Assembly: GCA_003641405.1 (NCBI GenBank)
Contig: QNAF01000211.1
Span: 1-5,006, forward strand
DNA from: Candidatus Zixiibacteriota bacterium
Lineage (GTDB): Bacteria; Zixibacteria; MSB-5A5; GN15; FEB-12
Reading direction: 5' to 3'
DNA length: 5,006 nucleotides
The notes beneath the pieces are model-generated. The model did no database searches and had not been told where the DNA came from. It worked only from the letters and a program-made list of their open reading frames with translations. Every line of letters starts with the position of its first letter. Position 1 is the first letter of the stretch. The position numbers and the translations under genes were made by a program. This document shows positions 1 to 4,964 of the stretch, piece by piece.

Positions 1-93
1 CTTGATACACTTCAGCAAATTGAATCACATCTGGTTATGCGTCACTATGACGGTTTTCTCAAGAAAGGCAAGATCCGAGGGAGATCAATGTAG
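1..93 (+). CDS. secY: Protein translocase subunit SecY, C-terminal 30 residues (partial)
   Basis: The window opens inside a reading frame that ends in TAG at 91-93 and encodes 30 residues beginning LDTLQQIESHLVMRHYDGFL and ending KKGKIRGRSM. The DTLQQIE...MRHYDGFLKKGKIRGR pattern is the well-conserved end of SecY: the segment leaving the last transmembrane helix and the basic cytosolic tail. SecY is the channel-forming subunit of the SecYEG translocon in the inner membrane; this tail helps contact SecA and the ribosome (family knowledge). The start and all ten membrane helices lie upstream of the window. The stop codon is only 2 bases before the adk start, which suggests translational coupling. 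SecY followed by adk is a common bacterial order and supports the call. Confidence 0.95.
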   Translation, partial: LDTLQQIESHLVMRHYDGFLKKGKIRGRSM

Positions 94-95
94 CT

Positions 96-656
96 ATGAA
101 CTTGATTATGCTTGGACCCCCAGGGTCAGGAAAAGGCACACAGGCGGTTCGCCTGGCCAAAGAATTGAACGTTACACATTTATCGACCGGTGATGTCCTC
201 CGCGAGGCTGTCAAGCAGGGAACAGAGCTTGGCAAGAAGGCCGAAGGATTTATGTCGCGAGGCGAGTTAGTGCCGGATGACCTCATCATTGGCTTGATTG
301 AGGCCAAAGTTGAGGGCAAAGAACTGACCAAGGGGTTTATCCTGGATGGATTTCCGAGGACTGTGCCCCAAGCTGACAGCCTTGACGAGATGCTCACCAA
401 GCACAGCATGAGTATCAGCAAAGCCATTCTTCTTGATGTGGGTGACGAAACAATCATAACGCGCCTGAAAAAACGAGCCGAGATCGAGGGCCGTGCTGAT
501 GACACCGAAGACGTGATTCGCCGACGACTGGAAGTCTACAGAGAGCAGACACAGCCGATCGTACAGTTCTATAAAAGTAAGTCTGTGCTGGCGAAAGTCC
601 AGGGTGAGGACACGCCGGATAACGTTTTTACTGCAGTACGAAATGCCGCGAAATAA
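96..656 (+). CDS. adk: Adenylate kinase, short-LID form
   Basis: This 186-residue protein interconverts ATP + AMP and 2 ADP in the cytoplasm. Visible motifs are the P-loop GPPGSGKGT at residues 7-15, the AMP-site STGD at 30-33, and DGFPRT at 84-89. The LID region carries R123, the GRADD segment at 132-136 with R133, and R144, matching the catalytic arginines of the family. The usual 25-30 residue LID insertion of long bacterial enzymes (about 214 residues) is absent: RAEIEGRADDT joins the two sides directly, and there is no zinc-binding cysteine set. This is a normal short variant rather than a deletion, because the flanking motifs are all in place. The ATG at 96 follows the secY stop by 2 bases, and GAGGGAG at 77-83, inside secY, can serve as ribosome binding site. 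The protein starts directly with the MNLIMLGPPG strand typical of the family, so the start is secure. Confidence 0.97.
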   Translation: MNLIMLGPPGSGKGTQAVRLAKELNVTHLSTGDVLREAVKQGTELGKKAEGFMSRGELVPDDLIIGLIEAKVEGKELTKGFILDGFPRTVPQADSLDEMLTKHSMSISKAILLDVGDETIITRLKKRAEIEGRADDTEDVIRRRLEVYREQTQPIVQFYKSKSVLAKVQGEDTPDNVFTAVRNAAK

Positions 657-666
657 TACAAGAGAC

Positions 667-1413
667 ATGATTCTGCTGAAAACCCCGGATGAAGTCCAGG
701 TGATGCGTCGGGCCGGCAGAGTAGTCTTTGGTGCTTTGGAAGTGGCCGAAAGAGAGATAAAACCCGGTATGACTACACGTGAACTGGACAGCCTTATTGA
801 GGGCTATATCCGTTCACAGGGAGCAGTGCCGGCATTTAAGGGTTATCAGGGTTTCCCTGCCGCCAGTTGCATCTCTATTGATGATGAGGTTGTCCACGGT
901 ATACCCGGAGATCGGGTTATCAGAGAAGGTGAGATAGTGTCCGTTGACGTTGGAAGCATAGTGGATGGCTTCTACGGCGACTCCGCACGTACGATTGCCG
1001 TGGGAACGGTCAGTCCCGAAAAAAAGCGCCTGATGGAATACACGCTCAAATCGTTGAACGCGGCTATTGACAAAGCTCGGAAAGGCAATAAATTAGGCCA
1101 AGTTTCAGCTACGGTTCAAAGTATTGCCGAAGGTGCCGGATACGGTGTGGTCCGCCAGTTGGTAGGCCATGGTATCGGTCGCAATATGCACGAAGAACCC
1201 CAGGTTCCCAATTTTGGTTCTTCGGATGAAGGCCCGGTACTGAAAACAGGGATGGTGATCGCTATTGAGCCTATGATCAATGTTGGAACGTATGACGTCA
1301 AAACCATGCCCGATGGATGGACAGTTGTTACTGCCGATGGCAGACCATCGGCGCACTTTGAACATACCGTGGTCATTACCGATAATGGCCCGGAGATCCT
1401 GTCGATTGCCTGA
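667..1413 (+). CDS. map: Type I methionine aminopeptidase
   Basis: This 248-residue enzyme removes the initiator methionine from new proteins as they leave the ribosome. It has the pita-bread fold with a two-metal centre. With the start at 667 the five metal ligands are D94 (VSVDVGS), D105 (GFYGDSART), H168 (VGHGIGR), E201 (AIEPMI) and E232 (FEHTVV). The substrate-binding histidines H77 (VVHGIPG) and H175 (NMHEEP) are also present. Only the catalytic domain is there, without an N-terminal zinc or SH3-binding extension, so it is the short class Ia form like that of B. subtilis. The frame stays open upstream, with ATGs at 604 and 643, but both lie inside adk and would add residues unlike the family. 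The ATG at 667 gives MILLKTPDEV, which fits it. The binding site is weak: an AGAG at 661-664 lies very close to the start, so coupling to adk (stop at 656) is likely. Confidence 0.95.
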   Translation: MILLKTPDEVQVMRRAGRVVFGALEVAEREIKPGMTTRELDSLIEGYIRSQGAVPAFKGYQGFPAASCISIDDEVVHGIPGDRVIREGEIVSVDVGSIVDGFYGDSARTIAVGTVSPEKKRLMEYTLKSLNAAIDKARKGNKLGQVSATVQSIAEGAGYGVVRQLVGHGIGRNMHEEPQVPNFGSSDEGPVLKTGMVIAIEPMINVGTYDVKTMPDGWTVVTADGRPSAHFEHTVVITDNGPEILSIA

Positions 1414-1421
1414 AAGAGATT

Positions 1422-1640
1422 ATGGCCAAAGAAGAAACAATCACTGTTGAAGGAAAAGTCGTTGAACCACTGCCCAATGCCATGTTCCGAGTGGAACTGG
1501 ACAACGGTCATGTGGTGCTGGCCCATATCTCCGGAAAAATGAGAATGCACTTCATCAAGATACTACCCGGTGACAAAGTAACCATGGAATTGTCCCCTTA
1601 TGACTTGTCACGTGGTAGAATCACATATCGTTACAAGTGA
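1422..1640 (+). CDS. infA: Translation initiation factor IF-1
   Basis: This 72-residue protein is one OB-fold (S1-type) domain with the near-invariant family sequence: MAKEETITVEGKV at the start, LPNAMFRVELDNGH at 17-30, LAHISGKMRMHFI at 33-45, LPGDKV at 48-53, and SPYDLSRGRITYRYK at the end. Its length matches the usual 71-72 residues. IF-1 binds the A site of the 30S subunit and works with IF-2 and IF-3 to set up the initiation complex. It starts 8 bases after the map stop, with a modest purine-rich site (AAGAGA, 1414-1419) that overlaps nothing else. Map followed by infA and rpmJ is a standard arrangement. Nothing about the protein is unusual. Confidence 0.98.
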   Translation: MAKEETITVEGKVVEPLPNAMFRVELDNGHVVLAHISGKMRMHFIKILPGDKVTMELSPYDLSRGRITYRYK

Positions 1641-1667
1641 TGATTGTGTGAAGGAATGGATTGAGTT

Positions 1668-1784
1668 ATGAAAGTAAAATCTTCCGTCAGAAAACGTTGT
1701 GAACATTGTATTATCGTCCGCCGCAAAGGTGTGTTGCGGGTGATCTGTAAGAGAAAGCCCAGCCACAAACAGCGGCAGGGCTAA
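1668..1784 (+). CDS. rpmJ: 50S ribosomal protein L36 (zinc-binding form)
   Basis: This small gene encodes 38 residues, starting MKVKSSVRKRCEHC and ending CKRKPSHKQRQG. L36 is the smallest protein of the large subunit and sits on 23S rRNA near the GTPase-associated region. It shows the full zinc ribbon C11-x2-C14 ... C27 ... H33, so it is the C+ form rather than the cysteine-free paralogue made under zinc limitation. The length of 38 and the GVLRVIC core with the HKQRQG tail match the E. coli-type protein closely. An AAGGA at 1651-1655 is the likely ribosome binding site, although its 12-base distance to the ATG is longer than ideal. It lies between infA (27 bases upstream) and rpsM (24 bases downstream), its usual place. 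Confidence 0.97.
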   Translation: MKVKSSVRKRCEHCIIVRRKGVLRVICKRKPSHKQRQG

Positions 1785-1796
1785 CACGCCAGAAGA

Positions 1797-1802
1797 GAGG
1801 AG
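1797..1802 (+). promoter_or_regulatory. Ribosome binding site that fixes the TTG start of rpsM
   Basis: GAGGAG ends 6 bases before the TTG at 1809. The spacing is ideal for that codon, and no ATG or GTG is near in frame. The next in-frame methionine is far inside the conserved protein, so this site supports a TTG start. Confidence 0.85.
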
Positions 1803-1808
1803 CAAAAG

Positions 1809-2195
1809 TTGGCTCGTATTGCCGGCGTAGACTTGCCGAAAGACAAGCGAATTCAGATCGGATTGAGATATATCTTTGGTATCGGTCCGTTTATTGCGGA
1901 TCGAATCCTCGATAAGACCGGTATTGATCCGGATACTCGCGTAAATCAATTAGTTGACTCAGATGTTGCCAAACTTCGTGCCGTCATTGAGAATGATTAC
2001 ACCGTCGAAGGTGCTCTTCGTGGCGAGATTTCGATGAACATAAAGCGGTTGATTGATATTGGCTCGTACCGAGGACTGCGACACCGGAGAGGACTGCCGG
2101 TCAGAGGACAGCGGACCAAGACAAACGCCCGTACCAGAAAGGGACCACGGCGCGCTGTTGGTGGTCTGAAAAGGAAACCAGCCGGAGCCAAGTAG
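1809..2195 (+). CDS. rpsM: 30S ribosomal protein S13
   Basis: This 128-residue protein of the 30S head contacts 16S rRNA, helps form intersubunit bridges to the 50S (including L5) and reaches towards the P-site tRNA. It opens with the invariant MARIAGVDLP and has the helix-two-turn-helix region with IGLRYIFGIG at 17-26. The signature RGLRHRRGLPVRGQRTKTNA is at 88-107, followed by a basic tail (RTRKGPRRAVGGLKRKPAGAK). The length is within the family range of about 117-130. Translation begins at TTG, as shown by the GAGGAG site 6 bases upstream and by the family N-terminus beginning exactly there. The GIGPFIADRIL stretch is a little divergent from the common GIG-R/P-T-x-A form but keeps the helix. 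It heads the alpha-operon block (S13-S11-S4-alpha-L17). Confidence 0.97.
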   Translation: MARIAGVDLPKDKRIQIGLRYIFGIGPFIADRILDKTGIDPDTRVNQLVDSDVAKLRAVIENDYTVEGALRGEISMNIKRLIDIGSYRGLRHRRGLPVRGQRTKTNARTRKGPRRAVGGLKRKPAGAK

Positions 2196-2207
2196 GCGGC
2201 TGAGATA

Positions 2208-2212
2208 GAGGA
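2208..2212 (+). promoter_or_regulatory. Ribosome binding site that fixes the GTG start of rpsK
   Basis: GAGGA, extending to AG at 2213-2214, ends 6 bases before the GTG at 2219. There is no in-frame ATG between the rpsM stop (2195) and this point. The next in-frame ATG is codon 13, which would remove the lysine-rich N-terminal tail. Confidence 0.8.
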
Positions 2213-2218
2213 AGCAAC

Positions 2219-2611
2219 GTGGCTGATCCGAAAAAGAAAAAAGCCAAGAAGAAAATGGGTCGAGTTGACGCCAACGGTGTCGTCCACATAAAAGCGACCT
2301 TCAACAATACTATCATCACGATAGCAGACTCCAACGGACGTACGATTTCGTGGGGTTCTGCCGGTATGGTTGGATTTAAGGGATCCAAGAAATCGACTCC
2401 CTTTGCCGCTCAGTTGGCTGCGACTTCTGCAGCCAAGGAAGCAACAGCACTCGGGCTGCGGCGAGTCGAGGTTTGGGTCAAAGGTCCTGGCTCTGGTCGC
2501 GAAGCTGCGATCCGTTCACTGGCAGCTACCGGCCTGGAAATATCGATGATAAAAGACGTTACACCTATTCCACACAATGGGTGCCGACCGCCCAAGCGCC
2601 GGCGTGTGTGA
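2219..2611 (+). CDS. rpsK: 30S ribosomal protein S11
   Basis: This 130-residue protein sits on the platform of the 30S subunit beside S7 and S18 near the E site. After a lysine-rich N-terminus (MADPKKKKAKKK) come the conserved HIKATFNNTIITIAD strand region (23-37), SWGSAGMVGFKGSKKSTPFAAQ (44-65) and VKGPGSGREAAIRSL (87-101). It ends DVTPIPHNGCRPPKRRRV (113-130), the universal S11 tail. N120-G121 corresponds to the Asn-Gly site that is known to carry an isoaspartate in E. coli S11. The start is GTG; choosing the ATG at codon 13 would cut off the basic tail and lose the good ribosome binding site. The gene sits 23 bases after rpsM and 43 before rpsD. Confidence 0.97.
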   Translation: MADPKKKKAKKKMGRVDANGVVHIKATFNNTIITIADSNGRTISWGSAGMVGFKGSKKSTPFAAQLAATSAAKEATALGLRRVEVWVKGPGSGREAAIRSLAATGLEISMIKDVTPIPHNGCRPPKRRRV

Positions 2612-2619
2612 TTGGGTGA

Positions 2620-2639
2620 GTCTGTGAGTTCGAACAGAC
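2620..2639 (+). repeat. Inverted repeat (hairpin) between rpsK and rpsD
   Basis: GTCTGT at 2620-2625 pairs perfectly with ACAGAC at 2634-2639 around an 8-base loop that includes TTCGA. It begins 8 bases after the rpsK stop and ends 5 bases before the GGGAG site of rpsD. It lacks a T-tract, so it is not an intrinsic terminator. A role in translation control or mRNA processing is possible but unproven. Confidence 0.5.
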
Positions 2640-2644
2640 AGTAT

Positions 2645-2649
2645 GGGAG
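2645..2649 (+). promoter_or_regulatory. Ribosome binding site of rpsD
   Basis: GGGAG lies 5 bases before the ATG at 2655. It is immediately downstream of the 2620-2639 hairpin, so folding of that hairpin could affect access of ribosomes to it. Confidence 0.75.
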
Positions 2650-2654
2650 AATAG

Positions 2655-3284
2655 ATGGCTCGTTATCGTGACGCTAACTGCAAGCTGTGTCGGAGAGAAG
2701 GTGAAAAACTCTTCCTCAAAGGTACCAGATGCTACAGCCAGAAGTGTGCTATCGACCGACGACAGTACGTACCCGGCCAGCATGGTGGCCAGAGAATGCG
2801 CCGGAAAATTTCGGCCTATGGCCTGCAATTGCGTGAAAAACAGAAAGTCCGCAGAACCTACGGCGTTCTGGAACGACAGTTCCATAACTACTTCAAGAAA
2901 GCGGACGCCAAGACAGGTATTACTGGCGCCAATCTGATTCAGTCACTGGAAAGACGGCTGGATAATTTGGTCTACAGGTTTGGCTTTGCTCCCTCACGCA
3001 AGGCCGCTCGGCAATTGGTCCGACATCGTCACATTGTGGTTGATGGTGGCATAGTGGATATCCCGTCGTACCAGTTGAATCCGGGACAGATTGTAAGAGT
3101 TAAAGAGAAGTCCAAGAAACTGGACATAATTCACTCTGCTCTGAAAATGGGACGTGGCGAAGAATATGGATGGCTTCGCCTGAACAAAGCGGCACTTGAA
3201 GGCGAACTGGTGGAAATACCGGGACGTGCGGACATCCCGCTTACCGCAAACGAGCAACTCATTGTTGAGTTGTACTCGAAGTAG
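2655..3284 (+). CDS. rpsD: 30S ribosomal protein S4 (zinc-binding form)
   Basis: This 209-residue protein binds the 5' domain of 16S rRNA early in 30S assembly and, with S5, affects decoding fidelity. The N-terminal domain carries four cysteines, C9, C12, C26 and C31, the same positions that bind zinc in Thermus S4; E. coli S4 lacks this set. The middle has QLREKQKVRRTYGVLERQF (58-76), typical of the family. The S4 RNA-binding domain follows at about 99-160 (RRLDNLVYRFGFAPSRKAAR to VKEKSKKLD). The C-terminus ends in QLIVELYSK. Length is normal (about 200-209). In E. coli, S4 is the repressor of the alpha operon, acting on a pseudoknot before rpsM; no equivalent fits in the 24-base rpmJ-rpsM gap here, although part could lie in rpmJ. 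Its place between rpsK and rpoA is the ancestral one. Confidence 0.97.
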   Translation: MARYRDANCKLCRREGEKLFLKGTRCYSQKCAIDRRQYVPGQHGGQRMRRKISAYGLQLREKQKVRRTYGVLERQFHNYFKKADAKTGITGANLIQSLERRLDNLVYRFGFAPSRKAARQLVRHRHIVVDGGIVDIPSYQLNPGQIVRVKEKSKKLDIIHSALKMGRGEEYGWLRLNKAALEGELVEIPGRADIPLTANEQLIVELYSK

Positions 3285-3299
3285 CATTCTTTCGACTTT

Positions 3300-3305
3300 G
3301 GAGGT
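3300..3305 (+). promoter_or_regulatory. Strong ribosome binding site of rpoA
   Basis: GGAGGT is a near-complete anti-16S match. It lies 9 bases before the ATG at 3315 but only 3 before an in-frame TTG at 3309. The spacing therefore favours the ATG as the start of rpoA. Confidence 0.85.
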
Positions 3306-3314
3306 CCGTTGACT

Positions 3315-4298
3315 ATGAAGTGGAAGCCATTGACGATGCCAAAGGAAATCGTTAACGACCAGTCTTCAACCAAGGATAACTACTGTCGCTTCATCATGGA
3401 GCCCCTGGAAAGAGGCTACGGGATGACGCTGGGAAATCCGCTTCGGCGGGTCCTGTTGGCATCAATTCAGGGTGCAGCGGTAGTCGCCATGCGGATCAAG
3501 GGATGTCTGCATGAGTTCTCAACCGTCCCGGGAGTCTATGAAGACGTAACCAAGATCGTGCTTAACATCAAGAAAATGATCATGGTGTTGCACGGTGATG
3601 GCATGCGGACACTGTACTTGAAGACTAACAAGAAGGGAATTGTCACTGCCGGGATGTTTGGCGGTGATACCGAAGTAGAAATCCTTAGCCAGGATCTCCA
3701 TATCTGCGAATTGACCGAGGATGTTGAGTTTGAGATGGAGATTGATATCGATTCAGGACGTGGCTATTATGTCGCGGAACAGAACGCCCGAGAAGATGCC
3801 CCGGTGGGAACGATTCTCGTTGATTCGCTTTTCTCGCCCGTTACAAAAGCATCGTACAAGATTGAGAACACGCGGGTTGGGCAGAAGACAGACTACGACA
3901 GACTCATCCTTGATCTGACTACGGACGGTTCGATTACTCCGGAAGATGCCCTGAGCTATGCTGCCAAGCTGCTCAAAGATCACCTTCAGATACTCATTCA
4001 TATGGATGAGGAGATCATGGTCGAGGAGGAACCAACCGAGGATGAAGAGGTCATTCGCGTTCGCAACGTTCTGAAGACTCGTGTAGATGAGTTGGAGCTT
4101 TCGGTGCGATCTTCCAATTGCCTCCGGGCTGCTAACATCCAAACCCTGGGAGATTTGGTCACGAAGTCAGAAACCGATATGTTGAAGTACCGGAACTTCG
4201 GACGCAAATCCCTCAATGAAATTGGCATCTTGCTGGAACAGATGAACCTGTCATTTGGTATGGACATTACAGAGTATCTGGAGACGTCTAAGAACTAG
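3315..4298 (+). CDS. rpoA: DNA-directed RNA polymerase subunit alpha
   Basis: This 327-residue subunit dimerises to scaffold assembly of beta and beta' and contacts promoter DNA and activators. The N-terminal domain (about 20-230) has the dimer/assembly motif LERGYGMTLGNPLRRVLLAS at 31-50, HEFSTVPGVYEDV at 66-78, and the GRGYYVAEQN region at 148-157. An acidic linker at 231-245 is rich in Glu and Asp. The C-terminal domain (about 255-315) contains LSVRSSNCLRAANI, with R265, N268 and C269, and NFGRKSLNEI, with G296, K298 and S299. These residues are the UP-element DNA-binding set and fall on the same numbers as in E. coli when the ATG at 3315 is used. A TTG at 3309 would add only two residues and fits the ribosome binding site worse. 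It follows rpsD by 30 bases and precedes rplQ by 17. Confidence 0.97.
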   Translation: MKWKPLTMPKEIVNDQSSTKDNYCRFIMEPLERGYGMTLGNPLRRVLLASIQGAAVVAMRIKGCLHEFSTVPGVYEDVTKIVLNIKKMIMVLHGDGMRTLYLKTNKKGIVTAGMFGGDTEVEILSQDLHICELTEDVEFEMEIDIDSGRGYYVAEQNAREDAPVGTILVDSLFSPVTKASYKIENTRVGQKTDYDRLILDLTTDGSITPEDALSYAAKLLKDHLQILIHMDEEIMVEEEPTEDEEVIRVRNVLKTRVDELELSVRSSNCLRAANIQTLGDLVTKSETDMLKYRNFGRKSLNEIGILLEQMNLSFGMDITEYLETSKN

Positions 4299-4315
4299 GA
4301 ATTTGAGAATAGAAA

Positions 4316-4738
4316 ATGGGACATCAGGATAAAGTTAAGAAGCTGGGACGTACAAAGCCGCACCGGGAAGCGATGCTGGCCAACATGGCCATGTCTTTAT
4401 TCCAACATCGCTTGATCAAAACCACCGATGCCAGGGCCAAGGCTCTTCGGCCCGTTGTTGATCGCCTGATCTCAACGGCCAAGAAGAACACTCTGGCCTC
4501 CAAAAGACAGGTAGCCAAGACTATCCATGTCAAAGAGGTTTTCAAGAAGTTCTACGCCGAGATCGTTCCGCAATTCGCCGACCGTGACTCAGGATTCACA
4601 AGGGTTGTGAAACTCGGTGTGCGGCGTGGCGACGGCGCTCCCGTGTCGGTAATCGAACTGCTTACCGAGAAACCCGAGGAGAATAAGGACGCCAAGGGAA
4701 AGAAAGACAAGAAGGCAAAGAAGATAGCCGCCAAGTAG
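4316..4738 (+). CDS. rplQ: 50S ribosomal protein L17 with lysine-rich C-terminal tail
   Basis: This 140-residue protein of the large subunit lies near the exit tunnel on the solvent side. The conserved core is complete: MGHQDKVKKLGRTKPHREAML at the start, LIKTTDARAKALRPVVDRLI at 33-52, the FADRDSGFTRVVKLGVRRGDGA stretch at 87-108, and SVIELL at 111-116. The E. coli-type protein ends soon after this point. Here a tail at 119-140 adds about eleven lysines mixed with Glu, Asp and Ala and is presumably disordered and RNA-binding. Such tails vary between lineages. The ribosome binding site is weak: AGGA at 4297-4300 overlaps the rpoA stop but sits 15 bases from the ATG, so the gene probably depends on coupling to rpoA. 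It is the last gene of the operon, followed by a terminator. Confidence 0.96.
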   Translation: MGHQDKVKKLGRTKPHREAMLANMAMSLFQHRLIKTTDARAKALRPVVDRLISTAKKNTLASKRQVAKTIHVKEVFKKFYAEIVPQFADRDSGFTRVVKLGVRRGDGAPVSVIELLTEKPEENKDAKGKKDKKAKKIAAK

Positions 4739-4740
4739 TA

Positions 4741-4770
4741 TGTCTGTGCTCGAATAGCAAATCCCAGACA
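4741..4770 (+). repeat. Imperfect hairpin just after rplQ
   Basis: TGTCTG at 4741-4746 pairs with CAGACA at 4765-4770, and TGCT at 4747-4750 continues the stem with AGCA at 4756-4759. The result is 10 pairs with a 5-base bulge (4760-4764) and a CGAAT loop. No T-run follows, so it is not a terminator by itself. It could protect the 3' end of the message or cooperate with the terminator 10 bases on. Confidence 0.4.
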
Positions 4771-4779
4771 GATTTATCT

Positions 4780-4810
4780 GCGGACCTGCACCATATGCGG
4801 GTCCGCTTTT
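4780..4810 (+). terminator. Rho-independent terminator of the spc–alpha operon
   Basis: GCGGACCTGCA (4780-4790) pairs with TGCGGGTCCGC (4796-4806) over 11 positions with a single T-G wobble, around the loop CCATA. A TTTT run follows at 4807-4810, then CT. The outer seven pairs are perfect and G+C rich. Its place 41 bases after the rplQ stop, before an unrelated gene, fits the end of the long transcription unit. The T-run is short, so it may not be fully efficient. It is directional, since the opposite strand has no T-tract. Confidence 0.88.
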
Positions 4811-4826
4811 CTATGGCGGCAAACGC

Positions 4827-4859
4827 TTGATATTTCCCGCCAGGATAGCTATATATAAT
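4827..4859 (+). promoter_or_regulatory. Candidate sigma-70-type promoter for the downstream gene
   Basis: TTGATA at 4827-4832 is a good -35 match (5 of 6 to TTGACA). It is followed after 17 bases by TATATA at 4850-4855, which overlaps a perfect TATAAT at 4854-4859; the latter would need a 21-base spacer from the same -35. Transcription would start near 4862-4867, leaving a leader of about 100 bases before the ATG at 4965. It sits between the terminator and the next gene, where a promoter is expected. Confidence 0.55.
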
Positions 4860-4953
4860 CAAAGGTCTGGAGATACTGAAACATCAAGAGACTTGCACCA
4901 GGTTGTCTTCCCGGCCAAAGTCAAGAAACTGCAGATGATCTGTACTTAAGCGC

Positions 4954-4960
4954 AAAGGAG
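4954..4960 (+). promoter_or_regulatory. Strong ribosome binding site of the right-edge gene
   Basis: AAAGGAG followed by TGAC places an almost ideal site 4 bases before the ATG at 4965. It is the main evidence that the short open frame at the window edge is a real gene. Confidence 0.75.
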
Positions 4961-4964
4961 TGAC

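Noticed and set aside
59..505. Long open frame on the minus strand opposite adk
   Set aside because: It is antisense to a fully conserved enzyme, with a composition typical of a complement-strand shadow and no recognisable domain. The same holds for minus-strand frames at 1116-1550 and 3753-4142.
604..666. Upstream ATGs at 604 and 643 as longer starts for map
   Set aside because: Both lie inside adk, have no ribosome binding site, and would add residues (MRTRRITFLL...) unlike the family. The ATG at 667 gives the expected N-terminus and length.
1785..1808. E. coli-like S4 repressor pseudoknot before rpsM
   Set aside because: Only 24 bases separate rpmJ from rpsM and I see no nested pairing in them. 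An element extending into rpmJ cannot be excluded by eye but is not supported.
2668..2937. Plus-strand open frame overlapping rpsD in another phase
   Set aside because: rpsD is complete and conserved across this region, and the alternative product resembles no family and lacks its own ribosome binding site.
3309..3314. TTG at 3309 as the start of rpoA
   Set aside because: It is only 3 bases from the GGAGGT site, whereas ATG at 3315 has a 9-base spacing and brings the C-terminal domain residues into register with the E. coli numbering.
4662..4862. Minus-strand open frame across the rplQ end and the terminator
   Set aside because: It runs through the rplQ tail and the terminator hairpin, and its product shows no recognisable motif.
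4890..4922. GACTT...AAGTC inverted repeat in the leader of the right-edge gene, as a possible riboswitch or operator
   Set aside because: Only five pairs with a 23-base loop and no match to a known riboswitch core; likely chance.
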